Origin: Siphonodentalium dalli
Taxonomy: Eukaryota; Mollusca; Scaphopoda; Gadilida; Siphonodentaliidae
NCBI GenBank assembly: GCA_032622095.1
Contig: CP136063.1
Coordinates: 145,161,950 to 145,225,949 of the forward strand
Direction of reading: 5' to 3'
Length of the DNA stretch: 64,000 nt
Positions 11,961-23,439 of the stretch are shown in pieces. The translations under genes were made by a program, and so were the position numbers. The notes below the pieces were generated by a model. It made no database searches and was not told where the DNA came from. It saw only the letters and a list, made by a program, of their open reading frames with translations. Position 1 is the first letter of the stretch, and each line of letters opens with the position of its first letter.

Positions 11961-13628
11961 AGCATGTCCGTCCGAGATGGTTTCTTATTGATAACTTTAG
12001 TATTAGTTAACTGATTCGTATGTGACATGTGCGTGATATTTCTACAATGCGAGAGTTGGAGTATAGTAGATCTTCAATTATACAAATATTCGTCTTTATC
12101 TCATTCTGGTGAATATAATGATTTCATAGAGACGTGAGAAAATAATGGACTGTCCCATCAATGGCCATCATGCAGAAGAATAACGCAGGACGCTCTCTAA
12201 ACCAGTCAGAACGAGACGCGTTCATTCCCCCTGCACGTAATTTCTGTCATTATGTGACTCTTTTCAATGCATATGCCGTCTGAAAATATGTGTCTATACG
12301 TATTTCATGCAATTGTGTTCGTGCTTTGGCCCATTAACGTCAACAACAGAAACATGAACAATTACTTGATTAACATGTAATCGTTACAGTATTTCACTGT
12401 TCACAAAACAATTTAATTCATATAACTAAATGTATAACAACACGTAATAGGCATGATTATTTGTGTCAGTGATTGCCAGGCGTCAGTGATTTCCACGTGC
12501 AGTTGAATTGTTCTAACGGGAAATCATTTCACTGCACATTGGAACAATCCTCACTGACATTACAGTCCCCAATCCGTGCAAATTCGCGTTTTTTAAAATG
12601 GAACAGCTGCAGCATATCCGAAGTGCTTCGGATGGCATATTATGCTACGCACCTGTCCGACTAAGTCGCTTCGATCCTATTGTTTTATTTTAATAGTATT
12701 TCATTGAATACAAAACAGTTCTTACGTTAATACATATCACACATGTAACTAAATCCATGACAATATATTCGATGCGTTTACCAATGCTAACAACGAGATG
12801 ATGTACAAGATTTTGGGCATTCCTTCTTAGCTCAAGGAGTAATGATGTATATCACGGTTTGTCGGGCGTCAAATATGTATCGTGTAGTTGAATCATTCCA
12901 CCCACAAATCACCCTACTGCATATAGAAACCACCGTCATCGTACGGTAACTGCCAAACTTTACAAGACATTTATGTCCGTAAATCACAAATCGGCTCTTG
13001 TCTGGATTTGAATGGGCCATATTCGTATTTGTTGGACGACATATGTGACCCAGTTCGCCATAACAATAACAAGCTGAGCAACATGATGTCCATGCTGCGA
13101 TGTAAGGCGTACATGTAGTATTTTGTATATATTTATTGGATATATAATGGGATATACAGTGGACTTGTATATACTCTCCAAGCCACCAATAAATTGAAGG
13201 GTTGCACAATCCTGCCATATTCTGAGTGTTGAATAGGTCGGTATGCTATACACAGTTATGCATTGGATTCATTACGTTAAGCCATTGTGAATTTTGTCCT
13301 TGCTTGCTTTATGGAGTTATGGTCCTTAAACAGACCTCTCACATTTGTCAACAAACAATTGTAAAGTATCTCTGGAATTCATTGAGGTAGCGGAACGGGA
13401 CAACTTATCTTCATTTCTACAAAATGGCTGTTGTCAATATATTGACGGCTGCGTGGGGAGGGGTGTTCAATGTCGTAAAAAATAAATTATCTTCGATCGC
13501 GACCAAACTTTCTTGGAATGCATGGTCTATACATGTCACCCCGATAACGATGCCGTGAACATATTGTAAATCGGTATAAAAATTGACCGAGTTACCGGCC
13601 CCTGAGTGTTGAAAAAATTAATCCCCCA
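11961..13628. other. No gene seen
   Basis: AT-rich DNA. An inverted pair GTCAGTGAT ... TCACTGAC brackets 12464-12560. The stretch at 12895-12970 (ACTGCATATAGAAACCACCG, then AACTGCCAAACTT) resembles the body of the SINE at 36091, so a SINE relic may be present. No supportable gene. Confidence 0.4.

Positions 13629-13711
<83 letters not shown>
13629..13711. repeat. (CT)n microsatellite
   Basis: About 40 CT units with two CG interruptions. Confidence 0.95.
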
Positions 13712-13715
<4 letters not shown>

Positions 13716-14865
13716 AATTGGGGAACATTGCTAATAGAGGAGCCGAATATTTATTGCATTTCCCAGATGGGAAGAGTGATTGGGACCGGAATGTTCCACT
13801 TAAAAGTGTTTTCTCCCAGCCGTTACCGATGTATGGCTGGGACAAAACAATCGGCTATTTTTCCTACCTAATCAATATGGGCGAACGAAGGAGCGATCAA
13901 ACTGCCCAACAGAGAGCTCGCTTCGGGAGGGTTCAGACTTTTAGCAAATTTCGTCGAAACTCAAGGGGGGGGGGGGTAAAAAATCGCGAATGCAGATAAA
14001 ACTAGATTGACGAGTGGATGTGATGGGTAGTATCTATGTGCAACTTTAGTGCGATTTTCTAAGGTTTTGAGCGAACGAGTATACAATGTTGCATGGCCGT
14101 TTATGACTAATGTGTATGTTTGCTGCACAAAATATCTAGCCCTGCTACACAATTATTCATTTTTTATCTTAAACATATGTGTGCAGTATGTGTAGTTTCA
14201 TATACGTACACAAATTGTGTAACAATTTTTACACAATAAATGGGTAAATTTATACACTTTTATACCCAACTGTGTGCTGTAACGTGGTGGGGGTCTTGAC
14301 TATATTGTCGTGGTAGTGTGGACGGTTTCCCCTTACTTGATGTTACAAAAATAAAATATTGTTGTAGATCTTGCGATCTGTATAAATCTTGAACCGTATT
14401 CTGTGATTCTGGAGTTCTTGGAATCTGTGTTCTTGGCTTAGAGCTCGCTACGAAGGCCTAGTTATATGATAATCCGTTATGGGAGAAAGTATCTAGTAAG
14501 CCCGTGGAGTACCAAGTTAACAGACAATTCCGTTACAAAAAGTATCTTCTCAGATGTGAATACAAGTATTTCAATGATGATAATCCACTGTAGGTCTGTG
14601 TGGGTAGCACTATCAGAATATATACGGCCTGATATACTTCCAACTTAGCATAAAACCAGCTACAGTGTGAGCCAAGGTATGGCCAAGTCAAGTTAAATGA
14701 CGAAGAAATGACAATTAGGCCATTCGTCAAATGTCTAAGAAATATCCAAAGACAAGGGTGACACTCCGAAAAACCCTGTACCAAGTCTTGGTTAAAACGC
14801 TCAATGGGTCTTTAAATAAAAGTCAGTTATTAGTACTGACAGCCGTTTACGCCAATACGTAATCC
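13712..14865. other. No gene seen; poly(G) tract
   Basis: Includes a G12 run at 13965-13976 and a cluster of ACACAA/TTGTGT half-palindromes at 14145-14260. Open frames are short and unrecognised. Confidence 0.4.
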
Positions 14866-15175
14866 GTTGAAGTGTACCCACTGTTTCGTGAGTGAGTAGA
14901 TGGGCGCGGAGCGCCCGGGATGGTCGAAAAGATCGAGTGATCTTCTCCTTCACCCCAGTGTACCCACTGTAGGTATCGTCGGCCCTTTTATACGACGCGA
15001 CCCACAGTGGGTAGTACTTACTACGGTAATACTACCTACAAACTACCCACAAATCATACCTTCAAAACTGCTGCGACATACAAGGTAGTTTGACGAGCGC
15101 GGTTGACAGCGATGGGCAGGGCTACGAAGCCCGGAATCCGCCAATCGCGCAACAGTGCTCGCTGAATGTAAACAA
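14866..15175. repeat. GC-rich island of hairpins and repeated GTGTACCCACTGT
   Basis: GTGTACCCACTGT occurs at 14872 and 14959, and its inverse ACAGTGGGTA at 15004. Between and after these are small strong hairpins (GGGCGC-GGA-GCGCCC; GGGCT-ACG-AAGCCC). The island stands out against the AT-rich flanks. Such hairpins occur near Helitron 3' ends, but no CTRR terminus follows, so the class is not assigned. Confidence 0.5.
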
Positions 15176-16544
15176 ATGAGGTGATTGAAGTGATGAAAAC
15201 TATAGAAATTAATTGGGTAGTAATTAGATGAATATGCAAATTATGAGTTAGTTATCTCACAAATATAGGTAATAATATGAATATGAATGCATAAAGTGTA
15301 ATTTGAAGTGAGGAAAGTGATAAAAAGTTACCAACGGCAAAATATACTGAATGTGATGAACATGAGTGCCAATTGGTAAATTATCACGAAATAACAATTA
15401 ATGTATGATTTTAAATTGATACAACAGGAGGTGGCCTGTAGCTATGCTACAGTGCATACAATCAACATATACCCCTTACACATTTTGTGTAGATTCTTGC
15501 ACACAAAGATCGTAGACAAGAAATGAAAGTTCACTATTCCGACCTGTGCATGGTGGGTATAGTATTAACTATATGTTAAGACTTTCATGGCGTACGTAGT
15601 ATTTTGCTATGTACTGTGAATTTTTGTTTTAAATTAACAACCAGTGTCGTGACGTATTGCATAATATTAGTATCATTACAACAACAATACAAGAGTCTAA
15701 GGGCAGTAATCGCCATGATAATTTTAACAAATAAATCCTCAAATATCATTAATAATATACCCACAAGTCGAAATTCTGAACTTACATTCCTTGGATTGTA
15801 TTCCGAAACAAATTCAGACAATACGGCCGTCCGTCTGCAGCAGACGGCGTGAAACTGACAGTACCGCAGTGTACATGCTTTACATTCTTACACAATTGTG
15901 GGCAACAAAACATACACAATATGTGTAGAACGGCCCTTGGTCCATGTACTTACATGTATATGCAAAACTACACATTGATGTGTGTATAAATCAGGTTTAC
16001 ACATTTTATATGTATTCGTTTCTACACATTAGTTATAAGAGTGTATACTATCACCGTCATGATCAAGTAATAATATTACCACCAGAAAGGATGCGTAGCT
16101 TTATTATACTCTGTCTCCATCATGATCGGGTAATATTATTGCAACTATTAATATTATAAGTAGAGAACTATATCGTTCATAATGTTTTATACATCAGGCA
16201 TGTTTGGGATCACTTCCGGTTCATGTACTAGGTGGATACATACACAAAGTGCATACATGTAGTCACGAGCATGCTTGTGCACGATATTATTTTACTTATT
16301 TATTTCTTTTAATTATTTGATACATAATTTCCATATAATATGAAGATTGTGTTCATTAAAAATAAAATATTCCATGGAAGTATAAAATTTCTGGTATTTC
16401 AGAAATTTAAATCCTAGTTCGTGTATATTATTATTCATAAATTTAATTGAATAACATATTGTGAACACGGAGGGATGTTTCGAAATTGTAGTATTTAATA
16501 ACTAATAGCAGGGACGCACCCAGTGGCTGTGAGACTGGCGGGTG
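15176..16544. other. No gene; scattered ACACA palindromes
   Basis: TTACACATTTTGTGTA-type inverted words occur at about 15476, 15890 and 15960-16030. TTCCATGGAAGTATAAA at 16370 is a half-site of the hairpin terminus at 9089. No gene supported. Confidence 0.4.
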
Positions 16545-17006
16545 TCAAATGAATTGATCATTTTGAAGGTCAAGGTCTGGTCGGGGTCACGATTGGACCC
16601 GTCCAAAACAATCAGTGGACAAAACTAACCCCACGTATCAAATTTCGTCGAAATCCCATCAAAATTGGCGATTTGACCTTGAAGTTACCCGATTTCAAGG
16701 TCAATGTCACGTCGCACGGGCAAATGAATATGCTTATGAGACTCGCCATAAGAAATTACCCCCACATACCAAGTTTCATCGAAATCCCGTGATATTCGGG
16801 CGTTTGACCTTGAAATGACCAGTTTTCAAGGTCAAGGTCACGTCGCACGGACAAATTAATATGCCTATGTTCGTCCCCGGCCGAAAATACCCCCACATAC
16901 CAAGTTTCATCGAAATCGGGTGGGCCGTTTTTGAGTTCATCGCGAACACACAGACAGACACACAGACAGACACACAGACACACAGATCTTCCAAAATATA
17001 TAATAG
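16545..17006 (+). repeat. Dispersed repeat family A, copy 1 (5'-truncated)
   Basis: Near-identical to 17167-17625 at an offset of 622 bp. It is made of ~145 bp sub-units, each with TTTGACCTTGAA, TTTCAAGGTCA and CACATACCAAGTTTCATCGA, and ends with an (ACAGACAC)n stretch and TTCCAAAATATATAATAG. The next copy starts at once, head to tail. The 3' phrase resembles ends that I know from widespread RTE-like LINE or SINE repeats of invertebrates; that link is from memory. Confidence 0.8.
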
Positions 17007-17625
17007 ACTAGAAGGTGACCCGACTTCGTCCGGGCTTTGACCTTGAATTGTCCATTTTGAAGGTCAAAGTCAAGTGGGGTCATGATTTGACCAGTCCAAA
17101 AACACTGCCCGGACAAAAGTTCCCGACAAACGTGCCCGTCGAAATCCATCCGGTTTTACCCGATTTGACCTTGAATTGATCATTTTGAAGGTCAAGGTCT
17201 GGTCGAGGTCACGATTGGACCCGTCCAAAACAATCAGTGGACAAAAGTAACCCCACGTATCAAATTTCGTCGAAACCCCATCAAAATTGGCGATTTGACC
17301 TTGAAGTTACCCGATTTCAAGGTCAAGGTCACGTCGCACGGGGAAATGAATATGCTTATGAGACTCGCCATAAGAAAGTACCCCCACATACCAAGTTTCA
17401 TCGAAATCCCGTGATATTCGGGCGTTTGACCTTGAAATGACCCGATTTCAAGGTCAATGTGACGTCGCACGGACAAATTAATAGGCCTATGTTCGTCCCC
17501 GGCCGAAAATACCCCCACATACCAAGTTTCATCGAAATCGGGTGGGACGTTTTCGAGTTCATCGCGAACACACACACAGACACACACACACACAGACACA
17601 CAGATCTTCCAAAATATATAATAGA
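17007..17625 (+). repeat. Dispersed repeat family A, copy 2 (full)
   Basis: Starts ACTAGAAGGTGACCCGACTT and ends TTCCAAAATATATAATAG. The same start and end bound a third, longer copy at 58315-59114, which fixes the family's termini. It contains six or more matches to TCAAGGTCA on one strand or the other. Minus-strand frames across it are read-through of the repeat and not genes. Confidence 0.8.
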
Positions 17626-17844
17626 TATATATATTTGGAAAGTCTGGAGAGCACTGGCACAGGTCGGTTATCCGATTTCTTATGTAATTATTTCTATGGA
17701 ACTAGCTAATTTTTGTTAGGTTGTGTCGGAAATTGACATAAAATATTGTGTTGATCACAAACAAAGGGTAATGATGTTGAAATTGCTAAAAAGCTAATTG
17801 AACTGCGTGTTAATCAAGGTCTGAGTCTAGATCGAACGAGCATA

Positions 17845-18593
17845 TCTCTCAAACTGGGATTTTTCTTGTAGGCAATAATCACCCGTTTGTCGAGAGGCTC
17901 GGTAAGTTTAGTGTTTAATAATGCAAAGTTTTTTCTGAAAATGTTTGCGATTTCAACATTTCTACGATTGTAGACTAGATTCGTCGGCTAGAATTGGTGT
18001 CTGTTCTATTGGCTGAAAACTGAAATGGGATTTAATGTCATGATCAGATGAGTTGAAATGATAGGAAATTTGCATGTCGAGTTTTTTGCGAACACTGGAA
18101 AGATGATTAGACATTCTAACTTTGAGAGAGGTTTTTGTTTGTCCAACATATTGTATACGGCATCTTTTGCATGTGATTAAGTAAATTACATTTTTAGAAT
18201 CACAATTAAGTTCGCTATGCATTTGATACGATATGCGTGTTTGTTCGCTGGTGAAAGTGTTACTAGTATTGAGATATCCCATTGTATTGATGTAACATCG
18301 TTTTTTTTGTGACAAAATGAGGCTGAACCATTACCCAACACCGGCCGATTGTGCCGTATCCGTGTTGGCTCAGTCGATGTTGGGTCATGGCGTAACGATT
18401 CCAATTCTCTGAGAGTTTCTGACTTTACTTGGCGCAGTAATCTACTAGAGTAGCCGCGCGGTCGTAAAGCCTGGAACAGCACTGAACAAGCTTGATTTAG
18501 TTCGCTTTTGTTCGTGCAGTTCCGGTGGTATCGAATGATTTGAGATTTAATTGTGACGTCACTTCCCTGGATATTTATTCCAGTGATGGTCAA
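17845..18593 (-). pseudogene. Second PLE fragment: connector + GIY-YIG, scrambled
   Basis: On the minus strand, one frame (18186-18593) contains the PLE connector (FQALRPRGYSSRLLRQ). An overlapping frame (17962-18315) contains a Cys-rich start and a GIY-YIG module (NVIYLITCKRCRIQYVGQT, then R and H in LKVRMSNH). Past its stop, around 17845-17960, another frame reads AYKKNPSLRDMLVRSRL, a motif that in PLEs normally lies before the endonuclease. The order is therefore permuted relative to known PLEs. The glutamate part of the GIY-YIG domain is not seen. Sequence differs clearly from the endonuclease of the neighbouring PLE, so this is a different family. No RT is present. It is dead. Confidence 0.7.
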
Positions 18594-19062
18594 GTTTTAA
18601 GTTTTTTTCGGAATTTAGTTTCGGACGAAGTTTTTTTATCAACATTGTTTCCGTCCGAATTCTTTTCAATGGGTCCATTGATAGCATTTTGTATAATGGA
18701 AACACTATGAATGAGCAACCGCCACAAATTTCAAGATGTTCGCTGAGATCAATTTGTATCAGCTCTGGTTGTTTGATTTGTTGGCGGTGTATTCTCATGC
18801 GCTCACACACAGTGTTGCCTGTCTGTCCCACATAAAACTCATGGCATCCAGAACATATAATAATATAGATTAAGTTCCGTGATTTGCAGTCCATATCCGC
18901 ATTGGGTTGAACTACTGTCCCATTTTTAAACTTGAGTTGAGTACCAGTAACTATGTTTTTGCATGTACCGCATCTGGAATCTCTACACGTCCGAATTATG
19001 TATGTTGTTTCGTTGTTGGTATCGAAACGGGCTCTCGTCAGTATTTTCTTCAAATTTGGTGG
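18559..19062 (-). pseudogene. PLE GIY-YIG endonuclease domain
   Basis: It would nick target DNA to prime reverse transcription. The frame is in phase with the RT, separated by the single TAA at 19063. It shows a Cys motif (CRDSRCGTCKNI), the GIY-YIG-like pair (LIYIIICSGCHEFYVGQT), the Arg/His segment (ERMRIHRQQI) and the glutamate region (RTETMLIKKLRPKLN). All the usual catalytic positions appear present, so the domain is intact apart from the upstream stop. 164 codons from the first Met. Confidence 0.88.
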
Positions 19063-20860
19063 TTATCGCTTACTTTGAAGTATATTATCATCACTGACGA
19101 GATTTTTCATTTTAGGACTCTTGTGTAGTATTGGTAGCAGTGTTTTTGCGGATTGAGTTACATTAGGGTGGCGTGGGTTGTGAGTTGTTACGAGTGGAAT
19201 GAGATCGGACTCGGCTTGTCTCTCTTTATCTTTTCTCAATTCTGATTTAGGTATTTTTAAAGCTTCGTCGATTCCACTTTTTATTAGCTTGTCTGGGTAA
19301 TGTTGGTCTTGTGAGAAAGAGTGCAGTTCTTGTAGCCGAACATCTCTAATATCAACATCATCTACAATTGTACAGATACGTCTGGCTAGACAATACGGTA
19401 TACTTCTCTTCGTATGGGAATGATGGCAGGAATTAAAATCCAAGTATTGATGAGTATCTGTACTTTTATAAAATATATCGGTGGTGATGTGTTGTCCAGA
19501 TTTATTAATTATAACATCCAAAAATGATAGCTGGTTTCTGTTTTGTTCCATGGTGAATTTAATTGCCGGATCTAAAGAATTGAGTATCTCGTGAAATGCT
19601 GTGAGGTCGGCTAATGGTGACTGCCAAATGATAAAACAGTCATCGATGTACCGTTTCCGCATGCACCTCTGATGTAAGTGCATTCATTGTTCGGGATTCT
19701 GTCCGACAGAATTCCATGAAGTTTTCTTCTAGATATCCCATGGTTAAATTAGCATATGATGGGGCAACTGTTGTGCCCATTGCTGTTCCTATGGTTTGTT
19801 TATAAAAGTGTCCATCGAACAAAAAACATTGCACTCTAGAACAATTTGCAGTCCTTCCATGATGAAGCATTTCGGGAATCGTTTATCGAGGATTTCGCTG
19901 CACTTAGTCGTTCAAAACTCTACAGATTTCAGTCCTAGCTCATGATGTATACTATTGTATAAACTCGTGACATCGAAGCTGGCTAGTACTGATTCTGTGT
20001 CCACAGTTCTTGAAAGGTTTCGAACAAATTCAATATCGTCCCTCAAGTAACTTGGGATATTAGGTAGGATCGGTTTCAGAATAAGATCTAGAAAGTTACT
20101 CAAACGATGGGTCGGACATATAGGTCCGGCAACTTTGATATAACTAGGTTTGAGTATTTCGATTATCTCCGAATTTTGTTGTTCAATGGCTTTCGGGATC
20201 TCCACTGATTTGTGAATCTTGGGTAAACCGTAGAAATTGCTACATCGTGATTCGAATAGCGTAAGATAGTCCTTCTCTTTGTCTGTTAAAGAGTTAGAAT
20301 GTCGTTTGACGAGTTTTCGTATCTTATTCAAAATACCTTTGTTCTGATCGTCTTCTACTTCCACGTATGACGAATTGTTTAACAGTAATTTTTCTGCCAT
20401 TGACTTGTAATGATCACTGTCCATCACAACAACTGCTCCTCCTTTATATGCTTCCTTGATAATAATTGACTTATCATTGTGAAGTCGTGTTAAAGCGTCT
20501 TGTTCTGACTTGGTAATGTTGTGACGGATTTTTGCTGATGATGACGTATTCAAAGGGATTCTGGACAAAGTGTATATATATTCGCCCAGATGATTATCCC
20601 TACCTTTACGTGGTGTGAATGATGATTTGTTTCTTGCCAAGGAACCATCGTCAGAATAATCTTTATCCGCATAGTACTCTTTCAGACGTAGTTTGCGACA
20701 AAAGCCATCGATGTCTGAACGAAGTTCGTCACAATATTTAGATTGTAGCGGTGTAAATTTCATTCCGCGTTCAAGAATTTTTATTTCGTCTTCATCAAGT
20801 TTCCGTTGTGACAAGTTGAAGATTTTCGGATATACACGACCTCCTTTGGCTTGTCTCTGC
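19063..20860 (-). pseudogene. PLE reverse transcriptase
   Basis: The RT copies the element's RNA into DNA at the target. Conserved blocks in order: AYKGGAVVVMDSDHY, FYGLPKIHK, the first catalytic block ASFDVTSLYNSI, then KQTIGTAMGTTVAPSYANL, then the catalytic RYIDDCFIIW (YIDD) and the downstream STDTHQYLDFNSCH. Lesions: a TGA at 19912, a likely one-base loss in the A6 run at 19821-19826, a second frame change near 19665-19700, and a TAA at 19063. The two stops are each one transition away from a sense codon expected in the family (Trp and Gln). The frame extends upstream of the first Leu-Ser, so its true start is joined to the basic block by a frame change at about 20815-20860. Confidence 0.9.
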
Positions 20861-22040
20861 TTGGTTTCGTCTGGCCATTCCCTAAAAAATGAACATATCT
20901 TTCGGATTTGCCAGACATAATCTTCGGGTTGTTTGTCAACTCCTCCTTCCTGTTTTGTGGGTAGCTACCTCTATTTATGTTAGGTGCGGGTGTAGGAGTT
21001 CGTTTTCGAAATGGCCGTTTGACTGCAGCCGCATATGTTCCGGGTAAATTTCTGGATCTTGGTTGTCTGTTTTGGGAACCACTGCGAGATCTGTTCCTAA
21101 CAGCACTATGAGGTCCATTTGGTTTTACCAGGTTCTTTGATAAGTGGCGAGAACGTGATCTTGGCGATATCGCTCTTTTGTGTGGGCGTTTGTCTCTTTT
21201 ATTTTGTTGGTTTATATTGGTTTTGTTCGTCAATCTTCGTTTATTATTTACCTCTCTTTTGGACAATCTTTTGTTCTTTTCTTTTGTCTTTTCTTAATAT
21301 GGAATTTCCTTACCGTAATTTGCTTCATAGTTTTTTAGAAATTCACCTTTTGATAGCCATAATTTTGCTGATTTTTCTTCGTTCCTCGAGGTATCGATCA
21401 TCCAGATTTCTTTCAGTTTTGCAGCGAGATGTGTTCCCGACGTTACCTTGTCGATCTCTATGTATATCTCACTGTCAATTTTCTTGAATATTTCCTCGTA
21501 TCCCTCTTTCTTTTTTGAAAGTAATTTAATGTGCGTCTCGAAGGCAAGAACGACCAGTTCAAATCTTATTGCAGTTTGGTCATGTGGCTCGCCGTTGATT
21601 ACGGATATGAGGAACTTATCGGGTAAAAGAGGATCTTCTCGAGATATCCAGTCTTTGTAAACAACTAGGTATCTGTTACATTTTAAGGCGTTCCAGTAGG
21701 CTTGTATCATGCTGTTGAGTTTGCGCCGCCAGATCCCTTGAATATCTTTTCTCCTTCGATATGCCTCTTTTTCGAGGTTTATTTCGTTCAGCTCATTGAA
21801 CACATGGGGTTCATTGGTTTGAGCAGTGTCTCGTCCATTCGATTCAACACTCTGTGTTGTTTCCATGAGCGATCGGATTGCTGAACATAAAGAATGTTGA
21901 GTTTCTTGTTCCAGCTTGTAACGAGAATCCAAATTGGTCATCATCTTGGCACAAGTGGTAGCACTCTGTTCCATTGATTCGAATAAACTTGAAACAGAAT
22001 CCAACTTGCATGGTTGCTATTTCACTCAGTTTGTCCATGA
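20781..22040 (-). pseudogene. PLE upstream blocks (coiled/helical, then basic RS-rich)
   Basis: Two frames in the same phase (21294-22004 and 20781-21266) are separated only by a TAA at 21294 and continue in frame after it. The first is Glu/Lys-rich and helical and contains NALKCNRYLVVYKDWI and IRFELVVLAFETHIKLLSKK, a pattern that I know from proteins preceding PLE RTs. The second is very basic (SPRSRSRH, SRSGSQNRQPRSRN) and probably binds nucleic acid. A likely ATG at 22036-22038 (MDKLSEIAT) is in another phase, so a frame change near 22005 is likely. The biochemical role of these blocks is not known to me. Confidence 0.7.
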
Positions 22041-22050
22041 TGTCCAGTGT

Positions 22051-22078
22051 GATATATATATATATATATATATATATA
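22051..22078. repeat. (TA)n microsatellite at PLE 5' edge
   Basis: Fourteen TA units directly outside the PLE. An AT-rich insertion site would fit PLE behaviour, though the tract could also have grown later. Confidence 0.95.
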
Positions 22079-22216
22079 CGTGAATCTCATATCCTATGTA
22101 CAAATACATTTATTACGCGCGCCGCGTGTATACTAAAGTACATATTCTTGTTTCGCCTGGGGCTGCTATAGCGCTGGGGTTCTATTTATAGAATGTTAAT
22201 TATTGGGACACATTGG

Positions 22217-22266
22217 AAGTTGTAGTGCGACCCCGAGGCCGAGCTGTAGTGCGACCCCTAGGCCGA
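22217..22266. repeat. 25 bp tandem duplication
   Basis: GTAGTGCGACCCCGAGGCCGAG is present twice in a row, with one base difference and an insertion in the second unit. Confidence 0.8.
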
Positions 22267-22269
22267 GCC

Positions 22270-23439
22270 CGGTAAAAGGTGTAGTTGAGAACTTCAATTT
22301 CGTTTATTGGCGTTTACATTATGTCAATAATGTTGATTTTTGGTTTGTGATAAGCTATGCCAATTACAAATAACAGAAATGAAAAAGAATCTATAATTAC
22401 AATCATGGGTATATAATATATTATCTTGAGCGCGTTACCATTTCTGACTATTGTTTTCTTGTTACATCTGAATCACATTTTTATTAACTATGAAATAAAA
22501 AAATATCGTATGTATACAGTACATGGAACGCTGGCACATCGGGGTCCGCGGAAGAACATATATCAGTATGAACCATCCATTAACGTGTTGTTAATTATAA
22601 ACGCTTTTTACTAAAAGTTGTCGCTAAGGTTTTAGCAAATCATCTATGCAAATGTGTCTTTCAACGTAGCCCTGTAAACGTAGTTACGTAGTTCCGAAGT
22701 TCATACGCAGTTTATTAATTATAACAGGCGTTAAGCATATTATTTTGTCAACAGAAACAGCGTATATGATGGCATTAACATCATTTATATATGGCTTCTA
22801 CAAATATATCTCAGATTGGAAATAAGTTTATTTGGATCATGATATGAAGTACTATTCACATTACAGTAATATAAATTAAGAGCGTTTTGTATCAGTATTC
22901 CATGACTGTTGGAAATTAATAAAGAGCGTTTCGATCGATGCTTCCGCCGTGCAGTATTTATTACACGGTTAGGCCCTTGTGGGGAAATATTCGGTTTCCT
23001 ATAGTATTATAGATGCTTCAAAGACATATAATGTATAAGAACCTAATATCAGCAACCCGAAATGAGCGAACATATTATGCCCTGGCCTCGTGGCATGTGC
23101 TATAGGTGAAGATTTACCTGCAGAGTTATGATGTATAAGTCCCTTTAATAACTGAAATACTATATTGGAGCTTGTTTTGTTTGTATATATAATAGGCAAT
23201 GGAAGCATGCATCTATGTGGAATCTGACGCGAAAACGCACTTAAAACGCGCAACCATGCAGTATGCACCAGTCACTCTACTCATTATCGCCTTTACAATA
23301 TCATTACAATATCATACGTATTCTTAGACACGCCCTATTATTTATCACCAGACAATGTATCCAGGCATATAACATACACAGAACGAATATTGTCTGCGCA
23401 TAGCTGTAATAAATTGTCGAGAGCCAGTCTAAAACCGCG
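22270..23439. other. No gene seen
   Basis: AT-rich DNA. Two AGAGCGTT motifs (22879 and 22923) are spaced like those in the TTAA MITEs but no MITE ends are visible. No supportable gene. Confidence 0.4.

Larger units (their letters stand above)
18559..22040 (-). mobile_element. Penelope-like element (PLE), near-complete, degraded
   Basis: About 3.5 kb with, in order on the minus strand, an N-terminal helical block, a basic Ser/Arg-rich block, a PLE-type RT and a C-terminal GIY-YIG endonuclease. This is the standard architecture of endonuclease-bearing PLEs, which copy RNA by target-primed reverse transcription. The upstream end abuts a (TA)n tract at 22051-22078. Six lesions separate the frames (three stops, three frame changes). 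I did not find terminal pLTRs, a target-site duplication or a hammerhead ribozyme core. The downstream end runs into the second PLE fragment. Confidence 0.9.

Noticed and set aside
16756-17601. Several 70-120 codon frames on both strands of repeat family A
   Set aside because: They are reading frames of a non-coding dispersed repeat; frames include the ACAC tail and vary between copies.
17962-19053. One PLE with two working endonucleases
   Set aside because: Not adopted as a call: the second module is in different phases, has PLE motifs out of order and lacks its glutamate part, so a second broken fragment is the simpler reading. Kept as a hypothesis only.
17640-22200. Hammerhead ribozyme or pLTR at the PLE ends
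   Set aside because: I looked for a CTGATGA...GAAA core on the minus strand near both ends and for long terminal direct repeats and found neither.
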